Source: Oncomelania hupensis (Eukaryota; Mollusca; Gastropoda; Littorinimorpha; Pomatiopsidae). Taken from it: 64,000 bases of DNA. Below are positions 23,831 to 35,532 of this stretch, in pieces. The stretch covers positions 28,497,149-28,561,148 of the forward strand of contig CM072523.1 in assembly GCA_036898135.1 (NCBI GenBank). Direction: 5' to 3'. The first letter of the stretch is position 1. Every line of letters begins with the position of its first letter. The notes under the pieces were generated by a model that was not told the origin of the DNA, made no database searches, and saw only the letters and a program-made list of their open reading frames with translations. The translations under genes and the position numbers were made by a program.

Positions 23831-24469
23831 ATAAAATCAGACACTTGCTAACGAATAAGAGACGAGGGAGGGAGGGAGGAGGGGAGATACTGACTTAATA
23901 AATATAAATAAATACATAGGGGAGATGCTGACTTAATAAATATAAATAAATACATAAATACATAATTGACTAACTGATTGACTAATGAATCAATGAAATT
24001 AGTTAATTTTTCAATGAATGTATGTATGAATTAATCGATCAAAAATGTATAAATAACAAAATAAATAAAAGCGCATGACGCTATTATGATTCGCGTGCAA
24101 CATATCATTCTGTTCCTGTTCAGCAAGTTCTTACCAAACGTTTGACACAAAACAATATTTCAACACAGTACTTATGAGATGAATCTGAATTTGAAATCTC
24201 TGCCTTATGCGAGAAAAGAAAGCAATAGTTTCATCAAGAAGCTGAGACCAAACAATTAATTCAAAACGCTATAGTATAGCAAACCGCGTAGAAACTATAT
24301 GAACTAAGTCGGCCTAATCGTAATGGTATTTTCTTTCATAACTGTCGACTCGATAATAATTATACATTTTATCGCCTTACAATCCATGGATACGGCTATG
24401 TATTAGGAAATTTTAATAGTAGTGTTATCAACAACTTATAATAAAAGTGGGCTTCACAACAACTACTGC
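23831..24469. other. No gene recognised
   Basis: AT-rich. A ~33-bp tandem duplication (GGGGAGATACTGACTTAATA and AATATAAATAAATACATA) is present at 23880-23960. Confidence 0.5.
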
Positions 24470-24780
24470 AAGAAGAAGAAGAAGAAGAAGAAGAAGAAGA
24501 AGAAGAAGAAGAAGAAGAAGAAGAAGAAGAAGAAGAAGAAGAAGAAGCAAATCAACATCAACAAGTAGTATAATATAGTATAGTATAGTATAGTATAGTA
24601 TAGTATAGTATAGTATAGTATAGCATAGCATAGCATAGCATAGTACGGTATAGCATAGTATAGTATAGTATAGTATAGTATAGTATAGTATAGTATAGTA
24701 TAGTATAGTATAGTATAGTATAGTATAGTATAGTATAGCATAGTATAGTATAGTTTAGTATAATACAGTAGAGTACAGTA
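24470..24780. repeat. (GAA)n and pentameric (TATAG)n arrays
   Basis: About 26 GAA units (24470-24547) followed by a ~200-bp TATAG/AGTAT pentamer array (24570-24780) with TAGCA variants clustered in the middle. Tyr/Ile/Leu-rich minus frames are artefacts. Confidence 0.95.
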
Positions 24781-25141
24781 TATTCTATGTATTATTGTTA
24801 CTCATACTGTTACAACTTTTGAAATGTTGATACAAAATTATTTCAACATAGCATTTGAATAGGATCCATATACGACTATGTTTAACTACAGAGAAACATG
24901 TTAAGCCTTAACGACATCAACAATCACTTAGACCTGTGTACATTGGTGATAGTGCTGCAAAGGCTGGGTAGAGTAAGGTAGCCCGCATTAACGGTGTATC
25001 TTTTATAGTCCAGTATCATTTATGTTGCTAGACTCGATCAGTACATGTACTTACTTCACTGCAAAGTTTTGTTATAGGGAAAGCCTGATGCGAGATGACT
25101 TGATACACTGACTGATGTACAAATGCAATCAATGAAAACAC
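24781..25141. other. No gene recognised
   Basis: Ordinary AT-rich sequence. Confidence 0.5.
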
Positions 25142-25326
25142 AAAACAAGGTAAAAAGAGATTTCTCTTATATAGCGCACTTACAAGCTCAGAGAGCTTCT
25201 CAAGGCGCTGGCCCGTAATATTTAGCAATCACAAAATAGTTTGCTGAAGTCAGGATTCGAACCCACGTCGCCCAAGACGCGCTTACACAAGTCGTGCGCT
25301 CTGACCACTGAGCTATCCCTGCCGCC
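25142..25326 (-). mobile_element. tRNA-derived SINE of a second family
   Basis: On the minus strand: GGCGGCAGGGATAGCTCAGT (A box), a B box GGGTTCGAATCC, then a body with GGGCCAGCGCCTTGAGAAGC and a 3' end GTGCGCTATATAAGAGA. The A and B boxes identify a tRNA ancestry. The GCGCTATATAAG end resembles the 3' end of the LINE at 61976-61995, as expected if the SINE borrows LINE machinery. It differs from the SINEs at 16651 and 21399. Confidence 0.88.
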
Positions 25327-25424
25327 TGTCTCACAATTGAAATATATGTCTTTTAAACAAAAAATCAGACAGTAATAAAATTGAAAGTACAAAATTAAAC
25401 ATAAAAAATAGATTCACAGTTATA

Positions 25425-25483
25425 TATACACACACACACACACCCACCCCCACACACACACCCACCCCACACACACCCACACA
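25425..25483. repeat. CA-rich microsatellite
   Basis: CACACACCC-type repeat directly abutting the left end of the telomere-repeat element that follows. Confidence 0.85.
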
Positions 25484-25740
25484 CGACGTTGTGATGACTG
25501 TCGTGAAACTCTACAAACATTATTTTGACACACTTACAATTTTTTTGATATTATTTTGACATTTTCCATTTTTTGAAGCTATCCCTAACCCTAACCTTAA
25601 CCCTAACCCTTAACCTAACCCTAAGCCTAACATAGCCCTATTCCTACCGGAACACTATTTTGACGTCAAAATAACGGGGCCGTCAAAAGAAAGTAGGTAG
25701 AGTTTCAAGTGTATGTCAGAGTAACGTCGTTTCTACCTAG
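25484..25740. mobile_element. Telomere-repeat MITE-like element, copy T1
   Basis: Left end CGACGTTGTGATGACTGTCG and right end AACGTCGTTTCTACCTAG form an imperfect terminal inverted repeat. The interior has an ATTATTTTGACA motif, a degenerate CCCTAA/CCCTTAA array (about 25585-25640) and the palindrome TTTTGACGTCAAAATA. Two further copies are at 31966-32253 and 32304-32562, with the same order of parts. All are flanked by CA repeats. No open frame; non-autonomous if mobile. Confidence 0.7.
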
Positions 25741-25870
25741 CCACACACACACACCCACACACCCACACCCACACACAAACACAAACACACACACGCACAA
25801 GCCGAAAGTTTCATGCAAGTGTGCATGACATAATACAGTTACATTTCATGTAACGTCATCGACATAATGC

Positions 25871-25968
<98 letters not shown>

Positions 25969-27059
25969 TGGGTTTGTATGCATGACGCGTGCTTGCGAAC
26001 GCATATGCATGAGACAAATAGTTTTGTGTAAATCAAAGTGTTCAAAATTTAAAAAAGTGTTAAGTCTAACTGATTATAATAAACTGAAGTAAAGCCTAAT
26101 TGGCTTCATAATACATTTAATAAGTCTTAAGCAGCAGCAGCCCGAAACGGCAAGAAACAAATAATAAGCATCTGTATGTAATAGTATTATGATATACTAC
26201 TGAAACGAAATTTACCTCCAAAAACACTTACTTGATATTGCAGCTCCCCCCAGTCAATGAGGTAGCTAGCCAGATCTCGAAAGTAGAAAAACACCAAAGC
26301 TGCCGTCAGCACCATGATGAACGCGTAGTGTAACGTGTGCCCTCTCCCTTTGTCCTCTTCCTCCTTTCTTCCCGTGTCCTCTTCTTTCTCCTCCTTCCTC
26401 CTCTTCTGCGTCTTCCTCTTCACTTGCCTCTTGTGACCTCACTGTCTATCCCCTCAATCTCTCTCTAGCTCCCTTTGGCGTTCTCCGGCACACATGGGGG
26501 TGAAAAAAATCCAACCTTCGGTCTTCACTGTCGACAAACAAGTAGCCTCAAGGAGTGATCTTTTTTTCTCTCTCTCTCTTTTTTTTATGTTATTTTTATT
26601 TTAAGTATGAATGAATGACATGAGGCCTTGTGTACCGATAGTAATATGACCCCACTACTAATGCCAGCTCAGCCCCCCTTTAGACAACGCTAAGTCTCGC
26701 CGTAATAGGCTATGCTATGTTTTTTTAATGGCGGTTAATGGTAATCTCTGACCTGCGATTTTCATTGTCTCTCTGTCTCTGTCGCTTTCTCTTCCACCTC
26801 TCCTCCTCCCTCCATCTTTGTCTCTTGTTCTCTCTGCTTGTCCTAATTTCGCAGTCTGTCTGTCTCTCCCTCTGTCTGTCTGTTTGTCTATCTGTCTCTC
26901 GCTCTGTCTGTCTCTCGCCCTCTTTTTATATTAATTGTCTTTCTTTCTCACTACCCCTCCGCCCTCCCCTCTCGCTTGAAAGTGTGTGAAAAAAGAGGCA
27001 TATTTTTAATTTTTACTAAAGTACAGCTATTTATTAATTTTTTAAAAAAGAAGTTCTTA
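25741..27059. repeat. Microsatellites in gene-free sequence
   Basis: CA-rich 25741-25800; (TG)n 25873-25903 passing into (GA)n 25904-25967; a CT/TCTG-rich tract 26765-26960. Frames over these are artefacts. No other coding signal. Confidence 0.7.
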
Positions 27060-27150
27060 TATAGTCAAGTTTTTTTTAGCTCAAGAGCCGCTCGAGGCGC
27101 TGGCCGATACAGGATCTAATCGCCCGAGGCGCTCACGTGCCGCCTTTGAT
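27060..27150 (-). repeat. Dispersed repeat S2 (minus, truncated)
   Basis: Contains AGCTCAAGAGCCGCTCGAGG, CGCTGGCCGATACAGGATCT and CGCCCGAGGCGC, the reverse complement of the 3' half of the copy at 49895-50150. Confidence 0.65.
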
Positions 27151-27222
27151 CGCATCGCCTGACGGCAAGACAACTGCTAGTGTTAAAACAATAACAAACA
27201 GGTAGGCCGTAAGAGTAGGATT

Positions 27223-27317
<95 letters not shown>

Positions 27318-27981
27318 GGGCTCGCGCGCACGAATGCATCTAATTGTCGACGTGCACTCTATAGACTCGCTAAACAGTTTCCTGCTAATGAAAAGCGCTG
27401 TCTGCTTTGGGAGATCGTGCTCGGGCGACTGCTATTGGTTTTAGCAATACTGTGCAATGTAGTCTGTTAACAAAAATAATAATGCAATGTAGTACAGTTT
27501 AATACAGGGAATACTGTATAGTCCATATACACAAATTCAAAGAATTAATTATTACTGTGAAAGATGTCATCAAAGTAAACCATGCACTCATTTAATAGAA
27601 ACTGTACATGAAAAAAGATCGTATGAGTTTATTTCTACTGTGAAAGATGCAATACATACTGTATCATCAACTTAAAGTATACAATCATTTACTAGTTACT
27701 AGAATCTGTATATTTACTCAAAACCTCAAATAGAGGTACATTTCTACTGTAAAAGATGCATGTCCTCATAGTAAAACACGCTCTAATTAACTTGAACACA
27801 ACCTCATACAGCTACGACACATGTCAAAACAGTAAAAAAAACCACATCTGTTGATCACGCTGCAAGCTTTAAGGAAATGACTCACCTGTCAACGTTCACT
27901 ACATCCACTGTCCCATCTCTTAAGCACTGGTTGAACCGGAAGAAGCCGATGGGCGATCGTGAAGATAGGAAGACAACATTG
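27151..27981. repeat. (CT)n-(CA)n array, then gene-free sequence
   Basis: CT units 27221-27253 followed by about 30 CA units (27258-27316). Downstream to 27981 contains repeated TTCTACTGTGAAAGATGCA-like phrases (27555, 27635, 27740), a weak ~90-bp periodicity. No gene. Confidence 0.6.
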
Positions 27982-28036
27982 AGTTACTGTTGTTGTTGTT
28001 TGTGGTGGTATTGCTGCTGCTGCTGTAGCTGTATTA

Positions 28037-28072
<36 letters not shown>

Positions 28073-28255
28073 CGAATTGTGGTTGTCGTTGCTGTTGCTC
28101 CTTCTGTTGTTGTTATTGTTATTCCTCTAGAATGTTAACACCCGTCTTTCGTTATTATTTCTGTTGTTGACGCCGTTTCTACTTTTCTTCTTCTTCTTCT
28201 TCTTCTTCTTCTTCTTCTTCTTCTTCTTCTTCTTCTTCTTCTTCTTCTTCTTCAC
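27982..28255. repeat. (TTG/TGC)n and (TTC)n arrays
   Basis: TTG/CTG-rich sequence 27982-28110 and about 23 TTC units 28185-28253. The Cys-rich frame is a repeat translation and should not be read as a cysteine-rich peptide gene. Confidence 0.9.
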
Positions 28256-28926
28256 TTTAAAACATTGGTTGCTTGCACCTCAAATGCCGGTCCTTGTTAT
28301 TAATCAGTCGAAATCGAAATGTGTGAAGAAGAGAGCATGAAGCTTTAAATGAACAGCCCGGAGTTCGAAATATAACTCCAAAGGCCTTCTCATTTATAGT
28401 CCTTACACATTAATCAACTGATTAGAAAAAAAAAAGATGCGTATTAGAATTAAATAATCGTGGTCAGCACCATGGCGAATTAGTATACCAATTTAACGAA
28501 AGTGTTCCGTGAAGAACAGTAGTCCTGTTGTTGCTGCTGCTGCTGCTGCTGTTATTGTGGTTGTTATTGATGTTGGTGGTGGGAGTTGTTGCTTCGTTTG
28601 TTGTAGTTTTTTGTTTAGTATTATATTTTTATTCTGTTTAAATATTCTTACATACTTTGTTTTCATTGTTTATTAACTTTTGATATTTACTTATTTATTC
28701 CATTTAATGTCCTATTTGCATTCATGTTGCTCCTAAAACCGTATAAAATTATCTGTCTCTACCTCCGTTGCGAAAGAGTTTACGAAGAAAAGCGAGGGTG
28801 ACAGTATTATCATGATCATGGTCTGGTTGTTAGAACTCTTTGTCAAGGTTCACATTACAAGATTAACAGCCAAGGCCCAATGAAGTTAAAAATGCTTAAA
28901 CAGAGATATATAATATTATAACCTAT

Positions 28927-29003
<77 letters not shown>

Positions 29004-29599
29004 GAGTACTGTACACTGCATACACCATGGAGCCAACTGCGCTCCCATTAGACCTTGGTTTACACTATCATACTACTACTGGTGGTGGTGATGGTGGTGA
29101 TTCTGCTGCTGATGATGATGATACTGACGACATGCCTGTGGCGATAACACAATTACATCTCCGAGTGTGACCTTGCACAGACGGGCAGCCGCTACTCTTC
29201 AATCACTGTCAGGTATTCCTACATCCGTCGCTATCACAAACCCGCCCGGCGTCTGACATAAAACAGGCCTCTATATTATTGTAACGAAACGCAACACCTT
29301 AGAGAAGAATAACACGTCTCAACGATAATGAGAGATTGTGCGCCTTAAACACCCACACGTGTCGTACGTTGCAGTTTGCAAAATTACAAGACGGCACGTT
29401 GTATATTGCATATTCCAGCAACCCCCTTGAACAAGGGAGATTAAAAAAAAAGCTTTGGGTTGTAGTTGTCTGCCCATGAAAAAGTGGGGCAGAAGTTAAA
29501 TGGCACCATCTTGGATATAATCTTTATAAGATGCTAGATCATCTGGGCAAAAAAGGAAATAATCGGACAGAACAACTGTTCATTTCGTGGCTTGTCCCA
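28256..29599. other. Gene-free, with an (ACT)n array
   Basis: Apart from TGC/TTG units near 28525-28600 and about 26 ACT units at 28925-29003, no feature is recognised. Confidence 0.55.
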
Positions 29600-29800
29600 T
29601 TTAGATCTAGTTGGAGAACATTACATTACATTACATGATTATTGTTTTAGGTCCAGCGGACTCTTCCGAGCCACATCAGGACCGGACAACCCCCGATCCG
29701 CATAAAAGATCTGCTGAAACAACCTTAGTGTTAAAACTGAACGCTCTCCACCAGCCAGTCACTTTACAATAAAGACATCCCACGCAGGGGACGCTGAGGC
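29600..29800 (-). repeat. Dispersed repeat R4 (copy 2, minus)
   Basis: The minus strand contains GGGGGTTGTCCGGTCCTGAT, GGCTCGGAAGAGTCCGCTGG and ACCTAAAACAATAATCATG, then an ATGTA pentamer tail (plus-strand ACATTACATTACATG near 29620-29637). It matches 780-870. A 103-codon minus frame (29676-29987) overlaps it but shows no recognisable domain. Confidence 0.6.
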
Positions 29801-30230
29801 TGTACTCTAATTTTTCGAACCCCCGTTTACAAAAACAAAATAGAATACAAACATTATAAATTATCAACAAAACATATACATATAAAATGCCTACATTGCT
29901 AAATAATAACATCATAGGAAGCCCTAGTGACCACCTGGCAGAAAGCGTCCAATATTCCCAAGCTGATCCAACAGATCTCACACACAAATAAGGAGTCTTG
30001 TCCCGGAAGAGTTTTCAAGAAAAAAGGTAGGTGACTGGTCTAGCGAAGAAGAAGATACTATAGCAGATTGATAGAACAGAGCAGGAATGAGAAAGAACAA
30101 AATCAGAAAGACAGCGACAATGGGAATTTAAAGCACACAATTTTCAGAAAGTGTGGATACTATTTACCCCCGGCACCCCAACGGGGGTGGAGAACCTTCA
30201 ACATTCTATAGTCAATAACTCAATATAATA
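29801..30230. other. No gene recognised
   Basis: May include the upstream part of repeat R4 on the minus strand; no second copy in this window confirms how far it extends. Confidence 0.4.
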
Positions 30231-30248
30231 GTAGTAGTAGTCGTCGTA

Positions 30249-30286
<38 letters not shown>

Positions 30287-30903
30287 AGTAGTAGTAGTAG
30301 TAGTAGTCCTCAAACCATTTGCAAAGATGTCAACGATCGGACATTATTGCAATGGGTATGAAATGCGATGTTCGGCGATGAATGGCGCGTTCAACGCTGT
30401 AGATGAGTGTTCAAGGGAAAAAGAACGCTCCTCTATTCGCGAACAGTTTTCTTCGCATCAACGATGAAGTGACAGTTCGCCGTGGATACTCACAAAAGCT
30501 ATTATTCGTGTAGTCCAGGCATTAGTACTAACTTGATAACTTAATTTCTACATTTTCCAAATGCAATCCAAAATGCATGTAGGCTTCTTCAACTATACTG
30601 AAATCATTTACATGTGATACATTAAGTTTAATTTATTGGTGGACATTATCATAGGAGCCAGGGCTGGAACGGAGGGCAGAGAAGAGAGTGGAGCAATTAA
30701 GGGAGTTCAGACGAAAGAATGATCGAACTGCAAAAGAAAACATTTATTCCGTAGTAGTAGTAGTAGTAGTAGTAGTGGTAATAGTAGTAGTAGTAGTAAG
30801 CTTACATATTCCTTTTCGTGCATCCAACCAGAGTTTTGTTGTAGTAGTAGCAGTAGCAGTAGTAGCAGTAGTAGTAGTATTAGTGGTAGTAGCAGCGGTA
30901 GTG

Positions 30904-30945
<42 letters not shown>

Positions 30946-31165
30946 ATAGTAACGCAGTGGTAATAGTAGTTGTAGTAGTAGTAATAGTAGTATTAGTAGT
31001 AGTATATCTTCTTTAACGGGCCAAAGAAACAGATTTTTGTAATACTAGTAGTAGGAGCAGTGGCAGCAGTAACAGTATTGTTGGTAGCAGTAGTAGTAGT
31101 AGTAGTAGTGGTAGTAGTAGTAGTAGTAGTACAGTAGTAGTAGTAGTAGTGGTAGTAGTACATCT
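30231..31165. repeat. (GTA/GTC)n arrays
   Basis: GTA-GTC-GTA compound array at 30228-30308 and two larger AGT/GTA arrays at 30752-31010 and 31040-31165. An intervening non-repeat segment, CATCTTCTTTAGCG / TATCTTCTTTAACGG, is duplicated between them (31005 and 31160). Poly-Val frames are artefacts. Confidence 0.85.
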
Positions 31166-31965
31166 TCTTTAGCGCAGATACAAACCAGATTTTTTTAAAG
31201 AAAAAACCCGGATTGAATGTATATTTGACTTGTAAAATTTAAGTTTAAGATGATAGTTCTTCTGTCCTTCAGGTATCAATGCTACAATAAAAAAATATAT
31301 ACAATGCACAGACTCTCAATGCTACACACAAGCACATACAAAACACAACACACTAGCTCTAAATGCTATACTTCCTACAAACTCTCAAAGCTACGCAAAT
31401 GCACATTTTAAAAAAAAACCCGTCTACCTTGCATGGGTTGCTCAGAATATCGCAAGCTTAATTTTGTTTGAAAATCGAAAGTTGCTTGGTGAAGAAATCG
31501 TAATGTAAGCTTATATATCAAACATCTTGCTTCCTCTTTGCAAAGCACAGAATTGAATGCACACCGTCCTCACTAAGCTTGCCCAGAGAAAAATGGAGGT
31601 CCTAAACGCCTTCACTTTCCAACGACGGAAAGGTTAGGGAAATACCTTTACCTCTGTTGAACACAAAATCACTGACGCTGAAATCTCTGTTAACCTTCTT
31701 TTATCTCACTACGCAAGCACAGTAAAAACATTGTCACACTACACGCTCGAATACACAGTCAGTAAGACAGTCACAGACAAAGGCAGACAGACAGACAAAT
31801 AGACAAACAGACACACACATTCTCACACACACACAAACACACACACTACCTATACAGACAAATCCTCCACCTCCTCGAACCCTTACCAACATGCCTCACC
31901 ACTCCCTCCACCCCTCTTTCTCTCTCTCTCTCTCTGAAACACACACACAAACACACACATTTTTG
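31166..31965. other. No gene recognised; CA/CT-rich end
   Basis: Short repeated phrases CTCAATGCTACA / CTCTAAATGCTATA near 31310-31395; CA-rich from 31790. Confidence 0.5.
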
Positions 31966-32253
31966 TAAAAACGACATTGTGATGACTGTTGTGAAAAAAA
32001 CAGGGATTATTTTGACACACTTTTCATTTTCGTGACATTATTTTGACATTTTCAAATTTTTGAACCTATCCCTAACCCTAACCCCTAACCCAAACCCTAA
32101 CCCTAACCCTAACCCTTAACCTAACCCTAGGCCTAAAACAGCTCTAACTCAGCAGGGAACTATTTTGACGTCAAAATAGGGCGCCCTTCCAAAAAAGTCA
32201 AAAGAAACCATGTGGAGTTCCATGAGTGTGTCACTGTAACGTCGTTTCTACAT
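31966..32253. mobile_element. Telomere-repeat MITE-like element, copy T2
   Basis: Left end TAAAAACGACATTGTGATGA, right end AACGTCGTTTCTACATG. The interior CCCTAA array (32068-32130) is the longest and purest of the three, and the TTTTGACGTCAAAATA palindrome is conserved. CA repeats on both sides. Confidence 0.7.
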
Positions 32254-32303
32254 GCCCACACCCACACACACTAACACACACGCACACACACACACACACA
32301 ACC

Positions 32304-32562
32304 GTGTAGAAACGCCATTGTGATGACTTTCATAAAACTCTACATACGTTAATAACATTTTGACATTTTTACAAATTTGTCCATTTTTTAAAGCTAACCC
32401 TAACCCTAACTCCTCTAATCCTAACCCTAAACCTAACCCTAAGCCTAACACAGCCCTAACCCTAACGGAACACTGTTTTGACGTCAAAATAACGGGGTCC
32501 GTCATAAGAAAGTACGTACAGGTTCAAGTGTATGTCAGAATAAAGACGTTTCTACCTAGCCA
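32304..32562. mobile_element. Telomere-repeat MITE-like element, copy T3
   Basis: Left end GTAGAAACGCCATTGTGATG; right end AAGACGTTTCTACCTAG, its imperfect inverse. CCCTAA-type repeats at about 32393-32460 and the same TTTTGACGTCAAAATA block. Separated from T2 by about 50 bp of CA repeat. The GLGLGL-rich minus frame is the telomere-like repeat translated. Confidence 0.7.
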
Positions 32563-33008
32563 CGAACACACATCCCCGAGATAACATCACAAAGTCCATC
32601 ACGGAAGCGGCACACCAAATACAAAGAAACTGCTGACAACAAGACAACGAAAAGCATTTAGAAAATAGCGTGTCAATTTTACAAGCGACCGCTACAGTAA
32701 CATTGGTTGTCTTACAACACGAAATAATACGGCCCTGCACTGTTACCGTGCATCTACAACAAACGCAAATGTATACATTTGATTTCCCTCCATGTAAAAT
32801 CATCACAATGATGACCTACGTTGTCACTGTTGGCAAAGTTTGAATGGAGCTTGTCTATGTTACCTCAGGTCTATGTTGCTTTAAATCTAGGTCTATAATT
32901 ATGGGATTCCAAAAGTTAGTGTAACACACAAGTAATAAAGGTGGTTCGCCTAAAAAGATTGCTGGAGGTTTTTGATAGCATCTTGGATAAACATAACCTT
33001 CTATAATT
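32563..33008. other. No gene recognised
   Basis: Contains degenerate AGGTCTATGTT-type repeats (32850-32900) that resume beyond the RTE insertion at 35533. TCTATAATT at 33000-33008 is the left target duplication of that insertion. Confidence 0.5.
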
Positions 33009-33019
33009 CCTATCCTATC

Positions 33020-34800
33020 CTATCCTGTCCCGTAACCCTGAGGTCGTAGGGGCACCACAGATGATCGTTTAACCAGCATACTCCATCTTTCTCTGTCCTT
33101 AGCGGCCCTGATGGCTTCGCTCAGTGTCAAACCAGTCCATTCTCGAATGTTGTCCACCCACCTCTTTTTCGGTCTCCCTCTTCTTCTACCTCCTTGCACT
33201 GTGCCTTGCAGAATGGTCTTTGCAAGGCCTGATGATCTAGTGACGTGGCCATACCATCGGAGTTTCCGTTTCTTCACCACTGTGAGCAGGTCATCGTGTT
33301 GTCCAATGGCTTGTGTGATGGTCTGTCGGACTTCGTCGTTGGTGATGTGTTGGGTATAGGAAATGCCCAGAAGTCTTCTGTAGCACCTCATCTCCATGCT
33401 TTGTATTCTTCGTTGTAGCAAGCACGTAGGAAGATGGAGATGACAAGGGAGCGCAGCAGTCTTACTTTGGAATGTAGACTGATGGTCCTGTCTTTCCAAA
33501 TGGGCTTCAACCTTGTCAGGGCAGCAGTTGTTTGTGCGATCCTGGAGAGGACTTCCTGTCGGGACCCATTGTCTGACACAATGGCTACTAAATATTTGAA
33601 GCTATGCATTGTGTTGAGGGATTGGCCTTGGACTTTGATGTCCGTGTTGATGCCATTGGTGTTGTTGGTCATCATTTTGGTCTTCTCTGCACTAATTTCC
33701 ATTCCATAAGCTCTGGAGGTGGTGTCAAGCCTCTGTACCAGCTGTTCAAGTTCTTGTTCCTCTCCAGCCAATCCATCAATGTCATCCGCAAAACGAAGAT
33801 TGGAGATTGCTCTACCCCCTATGCTGACTGTGCCTTCGTGATCTACAAGAGCATCTGACATGATGCGCTCTAGGAAGATGTTGAAGAGTGTTGGAGAGAG
33901 CAGGCATCCTTGACGCACACCGATTGTTGTTCTGAACCAGTTCCCGATGACGCTGTTATAGAGGACTGCACTGGTAGACTTGTCATACAGGCTTTTGATG
34001 ACTTCAATAATTTTAGGGCTGATGTTGTACACTTTCATTGTTGCCCATAGAGCTGCTTGCCAGACTCGGTCAAACGCCTTCTTGAAGTCTCTGAACACAT
34101 GGTATATATGTTGTTGGTGCTGTAGGTATTTCTCACAGATCATTCTGAGGTTGAAAATCTGTTCAGTGGTACTTCGCCCTGCCCTGAATCCTGCTTGTTC
34201 TTCAGCTATGATTTGTTCAGCTTGGGGTTTCAACCTGCTGAGTATTATTTTCAGGAGGACCTTGCTGGAATGGCTGATGAAGGCTGTTGGTGCGGTAATT
34301 TTCACACTCCTGAAGGTTACCTTTTTCGGGATGAGTGATGACAAACGACTGGGTCCATGGTGTAGGCCACTCCCCACTCTGCCAGATCTCGTTACAGATA
34401 ATGGTGAGGGCATCAATCATCGCTTCTCCTCCTGCTTGTAGCAGTTCCGCTGACGTCCCTTTCTTCAGCGATTGCACTGCTGCCTCAACTTCTTCCCCGA
34501 GAATTGGGAGGATTTCTTCTTCTTCTCTGTTCTCGGGACATGCTAGAACTGATGGGTCTCCATTTGGTGTACTCTGTCCATCTGTCCAAGACTTCTCGTT
34601 CTTCTGTAAGGCATATGCCAGACTTGCTTTGGATCGTGGAGACTTTGGGCTGTTTAACACTTGTCAGCCGCTTCACAGTCTGGTAAGCCTTCTTGCTGTT
34701 GTTCTTGTTCAGACTGTTCTCTATTTCCTGGCATTGATCTTCTATCCAGATCTCCTTTGCTGTGCGCATGCCTTTTCGGATGTGTCATTGTTGATTTTTC
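33020..34800 (-). pseudogene. RTE-like reverse transcriptase, broken (copy B 3' part)
   Basis: Three overlapping minus frames (34217-34660, 33388-34416, 33020-33499) together cover the reverse transcriptase. Motif A reads FRDFKKAFDRVW, motif B GVRQGCLLSPTLF and the active-site box FADDIDGLAG. A C-terminal RWYGHVTR segment with a basic GGRRRGRPKKRW stretch is typical of RTE-like proteins. Compared with copy F it has small deletions near 33416 (about 29 bp, frame-breaking), 34452 (21 bp) and 34570. It encodes no working enzyme. Family assignment rests on these motifs and on the endonuclease upstream; the exact clade would need a tree. Confidence 0.88.
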
Positions 34801-34803
34801 GGT

Positions 34804-35523
34804 AGACAGCGAAGTGGAGGATTTTTATGAAAATCTACAGGCGGTCCTTGACCAAGTGCCGAAGGAGGACATAGTCATAGTGCAAGGCGACTGGAATGCC
34901 AAGGTTGGCCAAGATGCGCACCACAACTGGGGAGACACATGGGGACCCCACTGCAACAACGAGACAAATGACAGGGGTCTGAAACTCTTGGAGTTTGCCA
35001 GATACAACAATCTGGTACTGGCAAACACGCTTGGTCTCCACAAAAACTCCAGACGATGGACATGGCACAGTCCCGGCGGGGAGCATCACAACCAGATCGA
35101 CTACATTATGGTAAAAAAAAAAACGCTTCCGATCAAGCATCAACATTGGCAGGGCACGCACTTTTCCAGGAGCAGACATCGGAAGTGACCACGATCTCGT
35201 GATGATGTCTTTCCGGCTCCACTTGAAGAGAGTAAATACAGCAAAGTGCACTAGACTGAAGTTCGACATGGACAAACTGCAAGACCCCGGAGGTGGCAGA
35301 ACTATTTCAGGGAAATTTGCACCACTGCTCATTTTGGGGGCTGGTGAAGTAGATGTCAACACCATGACCACCACCTTCAACTCAGCTGTGACAGATGCCG
35401 CCACTGAGATCCTTGGCAAGCACCGACCAAGGAAGAAGCCGTGGATCACACCTGAACTTTTGGATCTGTGTGATAAACGAAGAGAGATAAAAAAGAAAAG
35501 GAACACCTCACTTGGAGCTGATG
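34804..35523 (+). pseudogene. RTE-like endonuclease fragment, inverted (copy B 5' part)
   Basis: The plus frame from about 34804 reads the C-terminal half of an APE-type endonuclease: a QGDWNAKVG motif, then NQIDYIMVKK, and after a frameshift GSDHDLVMMS. It is truncated at its 5' side and out of frame after an expanded A-run at 35112-35121. It lies head-to-head with its own reverse transcriptase because of the integration inversion and is not a separate gene. Confidence 0.88.
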
Positions 35524-35532
35524 TCTATAATT

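Larger units (their letters stand above)
33009..35523 (-). mobile_element. RTE-like LINE copy B with 5' inversion
   Basis: The 3' segment (34806 down to 33009, minus strand) carries reverse transcriptase and a TCCTA-type tail. The adjoining segment (34804-35523) carries the endonuclease part on the plus strand. In element coordinates the two segments are contiguous: the plus segment ends at GATGTCTA and the minus segment begins GTCTACCG. At the genomic junction the segments share GACA. A 9-bp duplication TCTATAATT flanks the whole (33000-33008 and 35524-35532). This is the structure left by twin priming during LINE integration. Confidence 0.9.

Noticed and set aside
25250..25326. tRNA gene (minus strand)
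   Set aside because: Followed by a SINE body with a LINE-like GCGCTATATAAG end; acceptor arms do not pair convincingly.
27877..28170. Cysteine-rich small protein that might be mistaken for a venom-type peptide
   Set aside because: The cysteines come from TTG/TGC repeat units without a signal peptide or ordered cysteine framework.
32068..32130. True chromosome end or interstitial fusion point
   Set aside because: The CCCTAA tract is short, degenerate and a fixed part of a three-copy element.
32248..32505. GLGLGLGL-type minus frame
   Set aside because: Translation of the CCCTAA telomere-like array.
34661..35188. Independent plus-strand endonuclease gene head-to-head with an RT gene
   Set aside because: It is the inverted 5' part of the same LINE insertion; the 9-bp duplication encloses both parts.
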